From Opitutus sp. (GTDB lineage Bacteria; Verrucomicrobiota; Verrucomicrobiia; Opitutales; Opitutaceae), in the NCBI GenBank assembly GCA_024707325.1, contig JANPZY010000001.1:2480501-2544500 (forward strand): DNA of 64,000 nt. The letters run 5' to 3'. Made by a program: the position numbers and the translations under genes. The stretch's first letter is position 1, and every line of letters starts with the position of its first letter. This document shows positions 53,857 to 63,322 of the stretch, piece after piece. Under the pieces are notes generated by a model. It did no database searches, was not told the DNA's origin, and worked only from the letters and a program-made list of their open reading frames with translations.

Positions 53857-54903
53857 ATGTCTCATCTGGCTGACTTCACCGCCACACTTGCCTCGGGACG
53901 CGATCTGCCGATCGACGCCATCGAGGGGATCGCCCGCGCTCTCGCCGAACCGGAAATAGCCGAAACCTCGAAATGCGATTTTCTCGCCGCGCTCGCGCAG
54001 AAAGGTGAAACCGCGGCCGAAGTCGCGGCCTTTGCCCGCGCGTTTCGCGCGCGCGCCATCGATCCCGGCGTCTCGGCCTGGTCCGAGCGCGCCATCGATA
54101 TCGTCGGCACCGGCGGCGATCACGCCGGAGGTTTCAACGTATCGAGCATGGTGGTGTTGGTGCTGGCGAGTTGTGGTGTGACGGTGATGAAGCACGGCAA
54201 TCGAGGAATCACGTCCAAGTGCGGCAGTGCAGACATCTTGTCCGCCCTCGGGTTCGATCTTGCTGCCTCGCCCGAGAAGCTCCGCGCCGCGCTCGACGCA
54301 CTCGGCTACGTTTTCTTTTTCGCGCCCGCTTATCATCCGGCGTTCAAACACATCGCCCCCGTCCGCAAGGCGCTCGCGGCGCGCGGTCAGCGCACGATCT
54401 TCAACATCCTCGGCCCGCTCATCAATCCCGGACGTCCCGCGCACGTCGTCCTCGGGGTGTTTTCGCCGACGTGGGTGCCGCGTCTCGCCGACGCGCTGCA
54501 CGAACTCGGCACGGGCGCCTCGCTTTCCGTCCACGGCATCATCGACGACAAACGCGGCATCGATGAACTCACCACCGCGACGCGCAATCTCGTCCGCGGT
54601 GCGGGCCGGCTTTCCTCCATCGACGCCGAGTGGCGCGCGGAGGATTTCGGTCTCACGAGTGCGCCGTTCGAAGATCTCGTGGGCGGCGATCTCGACGCCA
54701 ATCTCGCCATCGTTAACGCGATTCTCGAGGGCCGCGGTCCGCGCGGTCTCGTCGACACGATCGTGCTCAACGCCGCCATCGCGATGTGGGTGACAGGTCG
54801 CGTGACCGATGCACGCGAAGGCATTCCGCTCGCCCGCGAAGCGCTGCTTGGCGGCGCGGTGGCCAAGAAGATCGCGGCGACGCGCGAGTTTTTCCGTTCA
54901 TGA
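53857..54903 (+). CDS. trpD: Anthranilate phosphoribosyltransferase
   Basis: The 348-aa protein has the PRPP-binding DIVGTGGDHAGGFNVSSMVV, KHGNRGITSKCGSADILSAL (anthranilate and metal sites) and FNILGPLINPG, all diagnostic for TrpD. It catalyses the second step of tryptophan synthesis from chorismate. No other trp gene is in the window. Its TGA overlaps the glmM start (ATGA), so translation of glmM is probably coupled. Confidence 0.93.
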   Translation: MSHLADFTATLASGRDLPIDAIEGIARALAEPEIAETSKCDFLAALAQKGETAAEVAAFARAFRARAIDPGVSAWSERAIDIVGTGGDHAGGFNVSSMVVLVLASCGVTVMKHGNRGITSKCGSADILSALGFDLAASPEKLRAALDALGYVFFFAPAYHPAFKHIAPVRKALAARGQRTIFNILGPLINPGRPAHVVLGVFSPTWVPRLADALHELGTGASLSVHGIIDDKRGIDELTTATRNLVRGAGRLSSIDAEWRAEDFGLTSAPFEDLVGGDLDANLAIVNAILEGRGPRGLVDTIVLNAAIAMWVTGRVTDAREGIPLAREALLGGAVAKKIAATREFFRS

Positions 54904-56237
54904 GTCGTCAATATTTCGGCACCGATGGGGTGCGCGGACCCTACGGTGGTCCGGTGATCAATGACGAGTTCGCCGAGCGACTCGGCTTCGCGGCGGCGCG
55001 CTGGCTGCGAGGCGCGGGCACCGTCGTGATCGGCCGCGACACGCGGCAATCCGGTCCTGCGCTTGAAGCGGCGCTCACGCGCGGCTTGGTCGCCGGCGGC
55101 GTCGAAGTCGTTTCGCTCGGCGTGCTCCCGACACCCGCGGTTTCGCGCGCGGTCCGCGTGCAACAACGCGCCCTCGGTGTCGTCGTGACGGCGTCGCACA
55201 ATCCGGCCGAGGACAACGGCATCAAATTCTTCGGCGCGGCCGGATTGAAGCTCACCGACGCGCAGGAGGAGGGGATCGAGAAACTCATCCCGGAGCGGGT
55301 CGAGCCCGTGAGCGGACCGGGTCGGGACGAGGTGCGCACCGAGTCGAGCGGCAGTGCGGACTACGTCGCGACCATGTGCGGCTTGCTCCGCGCCAATGTC
55401 CTTCACGGTTGGCGCATCGTGCTCGACACCGCCAACGGCGCCACCTGCGCCACGAGCCCGGTCGTGCTGCGCGCGCTCGGAGCGGAAGTGATTTCGCTCG
55501 GCGATGCGCCCGATGGAAAAAACATCAACGCCGGCATCGGCAGCGAACATCCCGAAAAACTCGCCGCGCTGGTCCGCGAACGCGGCGCGCGGATCGGCAT
55601 CGCGCACGATGGTGACGGCGATCGCTGCATTCTTTGTGACGAGCAGGGCAACGTGCTCGATGGCGACGAGATTCTTACGATCCTCGCGACGCACGCCTTG
55701 CGCCGCGGCACGCTCACGAAGAACACGCTCGTCGTGACCGTGCAGAGCAATCTCGGCGTCGACGCCGCAATCGCGGCCGCGGGCGGCCGCGTGTGCCGCA
55801 CCCCCGTGGGCGATCGCTACGTGATCGAGCGAATGCGCGCCGAGGGCGCCACGCTCGGCGGCGAATCGAGCGGACACATCGTCTGCGCCGATATTTCGCC
55901 GACGGGCGATGGCCTGCTGGCCGCGTTGAAGGTCATCGATGTCATGCTCGAGACGGGCGAGCCGCTGTCGGCGTTGCGCCGGCGCTTGAAGAAGTTTCCG
56001 CAGAAAACCGCCGCGTTGCGCGTCGCGGAGAAACGTCCGCTTGAAGAACTCCGTTCCGTCAGCGCAGCCACCGCCGAACTCGAGGCGGCGCTGGGTGAGC
56101 GCGGCCGCGTGATGGTCCGCTACTCGGGCACGGAGGCCAAGATTCGCCTGCTTATCGAGGGACCGGATGACGCGACGGTCTCCGCTGGTATCAAGAAACT
56201 GGAGACGGCCGTGCGCGCCGATCTGCAGGTCTTGTAA
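54900..56237 (+). CDS. glmM: Phosphoglucosamine mutase
   Basis: The ATG at 54900 (MSRQYFGTDGVRGPYGGPVI) overlaps the trpD stop; the longer ORF-track start lies within trpD. The phosphoserine loop TASHNP has Ser99, the metal loop is HDGDGDR, the sugar loop GGESSGHI and the phosphate-binding loop RYSGTEAKIR. The protein of 445 aa converts GlcN-6-P to GlcN-1-P for UDP-GlcNAc. Residues about 131-161 (PERVEPVSGPGRDEVRTESS and onward) are encoded by a 22-bp repeat array and lie after the active-site domain. The enzyme could also act on related hexose phosphates. Confidence 0.92.
   Translation: MSRQYFGTDGVRGPYGGPVINDEFAERLGFAAARWLRGAGTVVIGRDTRQSGPALEAALTRGLVAGGVEVVSLGVLPTPAVSRAVRVQQRALGVVVTASHNPAEDNGIKFFGAAGLKLTDAQEEGIEKLIPERVEPVSGPGRDEVRTESSGSADYVATMCGLLRANVLHGWRIVLDTANGATCATSPVVLRALGAEVISLGDAPDGKNINAGIGSEHPEKLAALVRERGARIGIAHDGDGDRCILCDEQGNVLDGDEILTILATHALRRGTLTKNTLVVTVQSNLGVDAAIAAAGGRVCRTPVGDRYVIERMRAEGATLGGESSGHIVCADISPTGDGLLAALKVIDVMLETGEPLSALRRRLKKFPQKTAALRVAEKRPLEELRSVSAATAELEAALGERGRVMVRYSGTEAKIRLLIEGPDDATVSAGIKKLETAVRADLQVL
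55291..55382 (-). repeat. 22-bp period repeat inside glmM, locus 5 (3 full units)
   Basis: Read on the strand opposite to glmM, three full units and two partial ones are in 22-bp register, for example GTCCCGACCCGGTCCGCTCA plus CG and CGCTCGACTCGGTGCGCACC plus TC. Three units equal 66 bp, which keeps the glmM frame. It encodes about residues 131-161 of GlmM. Confidence 0.7.
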
Positions 56238-56306
56238 ATCGCGGGCCGGAGACTCTGGCGTTGACCCGTTTCCGGCGCGATTGAGACTGCGCCGGTCTCC
56301 TGCTTC

Positions 56307-57698
56307 ATGGCCGAAGTCTCCATCTCTTCGCTCGATGCCCGGCTGCAAAAACTCGTGGCTAACGTCCGCGTCGCGCTGGAGCGTGGTAATTTCGATTACG
56401 CGATCGAGGCCTGTGATCAGATCCTGAAAGTGGAGCCGGCCTGCCTCGCGGTGCGAAAACTCCAGCGCGCGGCGCAGCTGAAACTCTTCCACGGTAAAAA
56501 TCGTCTCGTGGCCAAGGCGCTGGGCGGACTTTCGACCGCGCCATTTTTGTTCAGCGCGAGCCGCAAGGATCCGCGTCGCATGCTCGAACTCGCGGAGAAG
56601 CAGCTCGCGACCAATCCGCTCAGCGTGACGGCACTCCGCCAGCTCGCGGACGCGGCGCTCGCGCTCGATATGCCGGAGACCGCGGCGTTCGCATGCGAGG
56701 CTGTGCGCGAGATCGATCCCGACGATCGCGAGAACTTGCTCCAACTCGGCGAGGCTTATCTCGCCGCGAAGCGTTCCGCCGACGCGCTGCGCGCGGCCGA
56801 CGCGATCCTGCGCACGCGGCCGGTCGATGGCGACGCGCAGAATCTCATGCGTCGCGCTTCAGTGGCGCAGACGATGACGCGCGGCAATTGGGAGTCCGGC
56901 GGCGGTTTCCGCGACAAGTTGAAAGACGAAGCTGAGGCCGTGTCGCTCGAGCAGTCGGCGAAGGTCGTGACCTCGGCCGAGATGACGCAGCGCTTGATCG
57001 ACGAGGCGCTCGCGCGCGTGGAGCGCGAACCGGCCAACCTCAATCATCACCGCACGCTCGTGCAGGGTTTTCGGCAGGCGGGGCGACTCGACGAAGCGCT
57101 CGAATGGACGCGCAAGGCCCGCGCGCAGCCGCTCGGCTCCACCGATGCGACGTGGGAAAAATTCGAATCTGATCTCCAGGTGCAGGTGCTCGAGCGTCGG
57201 CTCAAGGACGCAGAAGCTGCGCTGAAAAATGCGCCGGATTCGACCGAGGCCAGCGAACGCTGCGAGCAACTGCGTCGCGAGTTGTTGCACTTTCGTCTCG
57301 GCGAAGCGCAGCGCATGGTGGAGCGCTATCCCAACGACGCGTCGGCGCGCCAGACGCTTGGGACGCTGTTGTTCGAGACGGGACAACTCGATGCGGCGAT
57401 CGCGCAGTTTCAGCAGGCGCAGCGCAATCCGCAGGTGCGGATCGCGGCGTTGTCGGGACTTGGCCGCTGCTTCAAAACCAAGCGACTTTACGATCTCGCG
57501 GTGGCGCAGTTCACCGCGGCGAAGGCGGAACTCGCGACGCTGGACGAAACGAAGAAAGCGATCGTTTACGAGTTGGGCGCGTGCTTCGAAGCGATGGGTA
57601 ATCCCGAGGCGGCGATCGCGGAGTTCAAGGCGATCTACAGCGAAGACATCGGCTTTCGCGACGTCGCCGAGAAGATCAACGCCTACTACGCGCGCTGA
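56307..57698 (+). CDS. Tetratricopeptide-repeat protein
   Basis: This is a 463-aa soluble protein without signal peptide. Helical repeats recur through its length: RGNFDYAIEACDQILKVEPA, ALDMPETAAFACEAVREIDP, LLQLGEAYLAAKRSADALRA, ETGQLDAAIAQFQQAQRNPQ and EAMGNPEAAIAEFKAIYSED, spaced in the 34-residue TPR pattern. It is likely a protein-interaction scaffold; the partner is unknown. It is convergent with the ParA-like operon, whose last gene ends 16 bp away. Confidence 0.85.
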   Translation: MAEVSISSLDARLQKLVANVRVALERGNFDYAIEACDQILKVEPACLAVRKLQRAAQLKLFHGKNRLVAKALGGLSTAPFLFSASRKDPRRMLELAEKQLATNPLSVTALRQLADAALALDMPETAAFACEAVREIDPDDRENLLQLGEAYLAAKRSADALRAADAILRTRPVDGDAQNLMRRASVAQTMTRGNWESGGGFRDKLKDEAEAVSLEQSAKVVTSAEMTQRLIDEALARVEREPANLNHHRTLVQGFRQAGRLDEALEWTRKARAQPLGSTDATWEKFESDLQVQVLERRLKDAEAALKNAPDSTEASERCEQLRRELLHFRLGEAQRMVERYPNDASARQTLGTLLFETGQLDAAIAQFQQAQRNPQVRIAALSGLGRCFKTKRLYDLAVAQFTAAKAELATLDETKKAIVYELGACFEAMGNPEAAIAEFKAIYSEDIGFRDVAEKINAYYAR

Positions 57699-57713
57699 GC
57701 GGCGCGTTCGGCG

Positions 57714-58274
57714 TTACTCGCGAAACTCGTCACGCGGCGCCGGCGGAGTATCGCCGCGCGGACGCTCCCGCAGGTTTTCCTCGCGCTGCTCCAGCTCGAG
57801 TTCCTTTTCCTGCTGCTCCTGCACTTTGTTGAAGAGACGCGCCTCGCTTTCCTCGATGAATTTCTCGCGCTCGCGGAGCGCCGCGCGGGCCTCGCGCAGA
57901 CTCGCTTCCTGGCGATCGAGTTCGTCGCGCAGATTGTAGAGCGCCTCCGCTTCGCGATGCGTGACCACGCGGTCGTGATCGCGATCGCGCAGGCGCGCGG
58001 AGGAGAGCAACGCCTCGCGGGCACGGAGCAGCGCGTCCATTTCGTCGAGTTCGCGCGTGCGTTCGGCGAGCTTGAGTTCGGCTTCGACGACGGCGCGTTC
58101 GCGTTCCTGCAGGGAAAGTTCGATCTCGCGCAGCAGACGCTCGGACTCGGCCAGCGAGCGTTGCGCATCGCTGCCGTTTTGCTCGCGCGAGCGCCGTTGC
58201 AGCACGAGCGGCGGCGGCAGCGGATGCCGCGTGGGAAAGGGCGGAGGAGTGCCGGGTGGAAGCGGTTCGTTCAT
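57714..58274 (-). CDS. Coiled-coil protein of the ParA-like operon
   Basis: From the ATG at 58274 (MNEPLPPGTPPPFPTRHPLP) the protein is 186 aa: a proline-rich head followed by an almost continuous charged coiled coil (SLQERERAVVEAELKLAERT; EEALYNLRDELDRQEASLRE-like heptads) and an acidic/Pro tail. There is no membrane segment. Its ATG overlaps the TGA of the preceding gene read in the alternative frame (ATGA). The ORF track joins it to upstream genes because of a probable frameshift. Function unknown; it may be a structural partner of the ATPase. Confidence 0.75.
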   Translation of the reverse strand: MNEPLPPGTPPPFPTRHPLPPPLVLQRRSREQNGSDAQRSLAESERLLREIELSLQERERAVVEAELKLAERTRELDEMDALLRAREALLSSARLRDRDHDRVVTHREAEALYNLRDELDRQEASLREARAALREREKFIEESEARLFNKVQEQQEKELELEQREENLRERPRGDTPPAPRDEFRE

Positions 58275-59123
58275 GACCGGGGACGGCGTTTGAACCAGGA
58301 CGAAAGGCGCGCCCAGAAACCGCGGCGCGGACGCAGGTGCGGTTCGATGAGCGCGGCGGCGCGGATTTCTGCGGAGGGATTTCGCAACAAGGCGAGCTTC
58401 GCGCAACAGGAGGCGCGGGTCGTCGACCATCGCGGTTTGCCAGCGTTCGAGCTCCGGCTTGAACCAAGCCAGTGTGCGGCGCAGGGCGAACGACGGATCG
58501 TCCGCGGTCGAGGCATGGGCGAGCGCCTCGGCGAGGTGCACGCCTTTCGAGCCAGGACGATAGGGTAGCAGTTGCGCGAGTGCGGTCTCGTCGGTGTGCA
58601 CGAGCGCGTTGAGCAGCCGCTTCAGGTCGCCGCCGACGATCACGTTTTGCGAAAGGTTCTGCGCGAACGTCGCGAACTGGCCGAGTGTGCGCACTTGCTC
58701 CAACCGGCAAAGGTCGCGCGCGGTCGGGTCGAGCTTCACGAGTTCGAGTGGAAAATCCGCGGGCAACCCGAGCGCGGCGAGATTGCGCAGCAGGGCGTCG
58801 CGCGGCGCCTCGTTGAGTTCCGCCTGCGTGACCATTTCCCCGAACGGTTGATCGAACGCCAGCGTCTCGCGGAGAATTTGAAGCAGGAGAGGCACGGCCG
58901 CGGCGTGGCCACGCGAGGCGAGCTCGGAGTGCAGTTCGGGGTAGGTGAAGTCGATGTAGTAAGCTGGCGTTTCGTGAGCGCCGGCGGCGGGCCAGTCGAG
59001 ACCGTCGAGGTTCTGCGCGAGACTCGCGAGCGGCGTGTCGATCATGATCGATGAGGCAAACGCAGCCCGGAGTTGGTCCCACTCGCGGGCTGCGGCGGTC
59101 GTATCGGGAGTGCTGGAGATCAT
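58271..59123 (-). CDS. Unknown protein of the ParA-like operon, probable frameshift near 3' end
   Basis: The ATG at 59123 (MISSTPDTTAAAREWDQLRA) overlaps the TGA of the ParA-like gene. The frame is open to the coiled-coil gene, but after DPRLLLREAR the alternative frame gives a more convincing C-terminus, LALLRNPSAEIRAAALIEPH, then GFWARLSSWFKRRPRS and a TGA overlapping the next ATG. I infer one extra base near 58395-58410. The repaired protein is about 283 aa, helical and HEAT-like in places; the Trp/Phe/Arg-rich end could be an amphipathic membrane-binding helix. I do not recognise the family. A fused 469-aa protein is the alternative. Confidence 0.65.
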
Positions 59124-60040
59124 CGCGTGGCGGGTTGGAGGGTGTGGGGTGTATCCGAAAACTGGATAAGCTCGTCGGCCACCCGGCGGTAGTCGCCGAG
59201 CACATTGTCGGTGTCGCCCGCCTGCGCGTCCTGCGCGACGAGGTTGACCGGCAGACCGAGCGCGACCGCACGGCGCACGACCATCGCGTCGCGCACCTGC
59301 GCGTCGAAGATCCGTGCGGTCGGAGCGACGCGGCGGGCGGATTTGAACTGGTTCAGGCGAAGCTGCATTCGCATCCGCGGCACCTCGATGTCCGTGCCGG
59401 TCTTGATCGCGTTCATGACGATCCCCTTTACCTGCGCGGCGGGGCCCATCGATGCTTCGCGGAAACCGGCGGAGAGCGCCTGAAACTTGTGCAGCTTTTC
59501 GACGAGCAGCGTGAAGCCGATCAGGCTGAGCGCGTCGGGATTCGCGGGGACGAAAATCTCGTGCGAGCCAAACACGCCGCACTGCGACGCGCGCAGGATG
59601 TTCGGCGGGCAGTCGAAGAGGATGAAATCGTAGTCGTCCTCCACCTCGGCGAGCTGCTCCTGAAACAAGAGGTAGGCGGGGCGTCCGTCGTCGTTGCGAT
59701 ACTCGCTCTCGAGGTCGACGAGGTTGAACGTCGTCGGCACGAGATCGAGGCCGGGCAGGAGTTTCTCGCCCGTTTTGCTCTCGAGGACGTCGCGGACGAT
59801 CAGGTCTTTCACGCGTGCGCGCCCCGGTTCGAAAATCGAATAGAGCGCACCGGAGCCGTCGGCGTTGAGCTTGTTCCAGCGATCGAGCCGCATGAGCCAG
59901 ATGCTGGCGTTGGACTGCGTGTCGAAATCGAAGAGCAGGACGCGCTTGCCGCGCTGCGCGAGGCAGGCGGCGGTGTTGACGATCAGGGACGTTTTGCCGA
60001 CGCCACCCTTGTAGTTCAGGAAGCTGATTTTTCTGGGCAT
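59120..60040 (-). CDS. ParA/MinD-family ATPase
   Basis: The ATG at 60040 (MPRKISFLNYKGGVGKTSLI) gives 306 aa. The deviant Walker A KGGVGKTS sits at residues 11-18, switch I/A' is in LLFDFDTQSNASIWL and switch II in YDFILFDCPPNILRASQC. This is the ParA/Soj type that segregates DNA or positions protein cargo by ATP-dependent dimerisation. No ParB gene or parS-like site is adjacent; instead two unknown genes follow with 4-bp overlaps. This suggests an orphan ParA serving a cargo other than the chromosome origin. Confidence 0.88.
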   Translation of the reverse strand: MPRKISFLNYKGGVGKTSLIVNTAACLAQRGKRVLLFDFDTQSNASIWLMRLDRWNKLNADGSGALYSIFEPGRARVKDLIVRDVLESKTGEKLLPGLDLVPTTFNLVDLESEYRNDDGRPAYLLFQEQLAEVEDDYDFILFDCPPNILRASQCGVFGSHEIFVPANPDALSLIGFTLLVEKLHKFQALSAGFREASMGPAAQVKGIVMNAIKTGTDIEVPRMRMQLRLNQFKSARRVAPTARIFDAQVRDAMVVRRAVALGLPVNLVAQDAQAGDTDNVLGDYRRVADELIQFSDTPHTLQPATR

Positions 60041-60319
60041 GCTGGAAAATGCCGTGGACGCCGAAGCGGCGAACACGCCGCAACATCGGACGCGCGCGAA
60101 GACGGGCGAGGGGAATCGCCTGGCCGCCCGGAATTTACGCTTTCTTGGTAAAAGAAGCGTAAGCAGCCGGCATAGCCGCAAACGGTCGGCGTCGGTGTCT
60201 CGGAAATTTCAATACATGCAGCGCGCATTTCCCGCCGCCGTCGCGCGTGCCGCTCACGCTGGAGCTCACGACACGAAATCGTCTGGCGCATGCGCGTGAG
60301 CTGTTTACCACAGCTTCCC

Positions 60320-61504
60320 GTGTCCAACGCTTCCACCAGCCCGCAGATCCGCTCCGCGCCTTTCTCCCCGGTGGCGGTGTATTGGACCGCGTTCATCGGA
60401 CTGTTTTTCGATTACTACGACCTCTACCTCTTCGTTTACCTCGAGAAACTCTTCGCGAGTGAATTCGCGTTGAGCGGGACGCAGAGTGATGTCCTCCAGT
60501 TCACCGGTCTCGCGGGCGTGGGCTTCGGCGCGCTGTTCTTCGGTTATCTGGCGGACCGATACGGTCGCGGAAAAATGATGCTCTGGGTTTTCGCCGTTTA
60601 TGGCCTTGGCATCGCGGGCATCAGCGTGGCGCAAAACTATCCGATGCTGCTCGCGGCCCGCGCCGTCGCATCTCTGGCGCTCGGCGCGGAGTGGGGCATC
60701 AGCCACGCGTTCATGGCCGAGCACGTCGGCGGCGCGCGGCGCTACCGCTTCGCGGCGTTGCTGCAGTTTTCGATTCTCGGCGGTTTGCTGGCGGCACTCG
60801 TGAGTCGCTACGCGGTGCCGACGATCGGCTGGCGTTGGATGTTTGCCGCGTCGCTCGCGCCCGTGGCGGTGCTGGCGCTCGTGCGCTGGCGTTTTCTGGC
60901 CGCCGCGGATCGCGCGGAAACGCGTCTGCCGCTCGATGCGCCGGCGGACGCTCCCATGAAACTGAGCGGCGGCGACTGGATCGCTTTCGGGCAGTGCTTC
61001 TGTCTCGCGAGTCTCACGATCGCGAGCGGCACGGTGAACATTTTCTTCGCGAAGGAGCTGCCGCAGTCGATCGCCTACACGATCCTGTTCTGGGTCAATG
61101 TCGCTCCCGGCATGCTCTTTGGCGCGTGGGTCGTGCGGCGACTCGGCGTGCGTCGTGCGCTCGCCGGCTATGCGTTCGCGTTGCTGGCGCTGTCGACTTT
61201 CGCGTGGGCGAGCACGTGGTCGGGACGCAAACTCGCGTTCGCGCTCGTGCTGCCGTTTCTCAACGGCATTCCGTTCGGCCTGATGGGCGCGTATTTCAAC
61301 GAAGTCTTCTCGCGCTATCGCACGATGCTCTCGGGCGCGGCGTATAATCTCGGGCGCATCCTCGCGGGCTTTTCGCCGGTGCTGGTCGCCGCGCTCGGAC
61401 TCCACCGCGGCGGAAACTACTTTCTCTTCACCGCGGGCCTCGCGGTCGCCGTGCTCGGGATCGGCCTCACGCTGGAGCCGCGCGAATCGCGCGACCGCAC
61501 CTGA
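60320..61504 (+). CDS. MFS transporter
   Basis: About 395 aa from the GTG at 60320 (SNASTSPQIRSAPFSPVAVY); an ATG/GTG further upstream at 60290 is possible. The protein has twelve hydrophobic segments and the MFS loop 2-3 motif GYLADRYGRGKMML (GxLaDrxGrkxxl). DYYDLYLFVYLEKLF in helix 1 is like the metabolite:H+ symporter/aromatic-acid branch. The substrate is unknown. It diverges from the ParA-like operon across about 280 bp in which I see no gene. Confidence 0.88.
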   Translation: MSNASTSPQIRSAPFSPVAVYWTAFIGLFFDYYDLYLFVYLEKLFASEFALSGTQSDVLQFTGLAGVGFGALFFGYLADRYGRGKMMLWVFAVYGLGIAGISVAQNYPMLLAARAVASLALGAEWGISHAFMAEHVGGARRYRFAALLQFSILGGLLAALVSRYAVPTIGWRWMFAASLAPVAVLALVRWRFLAAADRAETRLPLDAPADAPMKLSGGDWIAFGQCFCLASLTIASGTVNIFFAKELPQSIAYTILFWVNVAPGMLFGAWVVRRLGVRRALAGYAFALLALSTFAWASTWSGRKLAFALVLPFLNGIPFGLMGAYFNEVFSRYRTMLSGAAYNLGRILAGFSPVLVAALGLHRGGNYFLFTAGLAVAVLGIGLTLEPRESRDRT

Positions 61505-61531
61505 TCCGCGGGCGTGTCGATGCCGCGTGCG

Positions 61532-63226
61532 TTACACGCGGAAGATCGCGCCGAGCTTCTTGCCGAGCAACAGGCTCAGGCCGACGATCGTCACGCCGAG
61601 AAATGCCATGGCCCACACGCCGAGCGCGCTCGCCATGAACTTGCCGTCGCCGAGGAGCTGGAAGAGCTCCATGATCGCCTTTGTGATCGGATAAAAAGCC
61701 TGCTTCTGCGCGAGCACGAGCGAGTCGCTGACCTCGAGCATGGCGAATGCGAACGCGAGCAGGCCGCCCGCGATCAAATTTGCCGCGATGAGCGGCAGCG
61801 TGATTTTGCGCAGCGCGCGCAGCGGCGGACTGCCGAGATTCTGCGCGGCTTCCTCAAGCGTTTCGCTCGTTTGCTGGAAACCCGCTGCGGCCGAGCGCAC
61901 CACATACGGCAGACGCCGGATCGAATACGCGATGATCAGCAGCACCGTGGGATCGCGCACGGGATTGATGAACGAGAAAAACTTTCCTTCCTGCGACATC
62001 GCCAGGTAACCGAACGCCAGCACGAGGCCCGGCACCGCGAGCGGCATCATCGCGAGGAAATCCAGCACCGCGCGGCCCCTGATCTTGCTGCGCACGATCA
62101 CGTAGGCGATCGCGATGCCGAGGATCACGTCGACCACGCTCGAGATGCTGGCGAACTTCAGACTGTTGCCGATTGCGCTCACCGTGAGTTCGTGGCCGAG
62201 CGCGAGTTCGAAGTTCTCCAGCGTGTAATCGTGCGGCACGACGGTGCCATACCACTCGCGCGAAAACGCCACGAGCGTCACGCCGAGGTGCGGCAGGATC
62301 GCGAGAAACGTCACGCCGCCAAACGCTGCCGTGCATAGCCACGCACGCGCCGCGGGGATTTTCTTCGGGCCGCCCGAGCTCGTCGCCTTCGCCATCATCG
62401 CGTGACCCGCGGAGCCGAAAAGACCTTTGCCGACCGCATAGAGCAGCACCGAACTCGCGAGCATGATCGCCACTAACGCGAATGGCGACGGATCGCCGCT
62501 GATGTTTTTCAGACCGTAATAAATCTGCACGCTCGTCACGCGCGCGTAGTCGAAGACCAGCGGCGTGCCCAGCTCGGTAAACGTCCAGATGAACACGATC
62601 GTGCCACCGGCGAACAGACCCGGACGGATCAGCGGCAGCGTGATGCGCCGAAAACGCCGGAAGCCCGTGCAACCGAGATTCTGCGCCGCCTCCTCCATCG
62701 CCGGATCGATGTTCGCGAGCGCCGCGACGACGTTGAGATAGATGATGGGGTAAAGCGAAAGCGCTTCGACGACCGCCACGCCCCAGAATTGATGGGCCGC
62801 AAACCAATCAAACGTCCAGCCCTCCGGCCGCACGCCGATCGCGATGAGCAACGAGTTCAGCGCGCCGTATTGTCCGAAGATTTGCTTGATGCCGATCGCG
62901 CCGACAAACGGCGGCAAAATCATCGGAATCAGAATCAGCGACGCCAGCAGGCTCTTGCCCGGAAAAATGAAGCGGTCGCTCATCCACGCGAGCGGCACCG
63001 CAATCAGCATCGCGAGCGTCGTCGCCGCGCAGGCGAGGAGAAACGAGTTCTGCAACGCGAGCAGATATGTGCGATCGCTGAGCAGCGCGCCGACGTAGCT
63101 AAACGTCAGATGTCCGTCCGCATCGACGAACCCGCCGCGGACGATTTGCCAAATCGGCCAGGCAAAGAAGGCGGCGAAAAACACCACCGTGATGGCCAAG
63201 ACTCCGCGCGCAAACGACGTCGACAT
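61532..63226 (-). CDS. ABC transporter permease, fused two-domain (FbpB type)
   Basis: The ATG at 63226 (MSTSFARGVLAITVVFFAAF) gives 564 aa. Two membrane domains of about six helices each carry an EAA loop: EEAAQNLGCTGFRRFRRITL and EEAAQNLGSPPLRALRKITL, which contact the ATPase. This internal duplication is typical of FbpB/PhnV-like iron(III) or phosphonate permeases. The matching ATPase and binding-protein genes are 17-20 kb away at 41.5-44.2 kb, which is unusual. There is no ATPase or binding protein next to it. Confidence 0.9.
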   Translation of the reverse strand: MSTSFARGVLAITVVFFAAFFAWPIWQIVRGGFVDADGHLTFSYVGALLSDRTYLLALQNSFLLACAATTLAMLIAVPLAWMSDRFIFPGKSLLASLILIPMILPPFVGAIGIKQIFGQYGALNSLLIAIGVRPEGWTFDWFAAHQFWGVAVVEALSLYPIIYLNVVAALANIDPAMEEAAQNLGCTGFRRFRRITLPLIRPGLFAGGTIVFIWTFTELGTPLVFDYARVTSVQIYYGLKNISGDPSPFALVAIMLASSVLLYAVGKGLFGSAGHAMMAKATSSGGPKKIPAARAWLCTAAFGGVTFLAILPHLGVTLVAFSREWYGTVVPHDYTLENFELALGHELTVSAIGNSLKFASISSVVDVILGIAIAYVIVRSKIRGRAVLDFLAMMPLAVPGLVLAFGYLAMSQEGKFFSFINPVRDPTVLLIIAYSIRRLPYVVRSAAAGFQQTSETLEEAAQNLGSPPLRALRKITLPLIAANLIAGGLLAFAFAMLEVSDSLVLAQKQAFYPITKAIMELFQLLGDGKFMASALGVWAMAFLGVTIVGLSLLLGKKLGAIFRV

Positions 63227-63322
63227 CGCGCGGCAGCATGTCCGTCCCAAAATCCCGCGTGCAAGGCGAAACCCGAACGCCGCGATTCACGCCGCTCATT
63301 GGCGCCAACCTCGCCGGCCCGT

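Noticed and set aside
54387-56744. 785-aa minus-strand ORF
   Set aside because: Antisense to trpD and glmM.
57714-60086. Single 790-aa ORF joining ParA region, unknown protein and coiled-coil protein
   Set aside because: Its N-terminal 320 codons are a shadow of the ParA-like gene in another frame; two overlapping start/stop pairs define separate genes.
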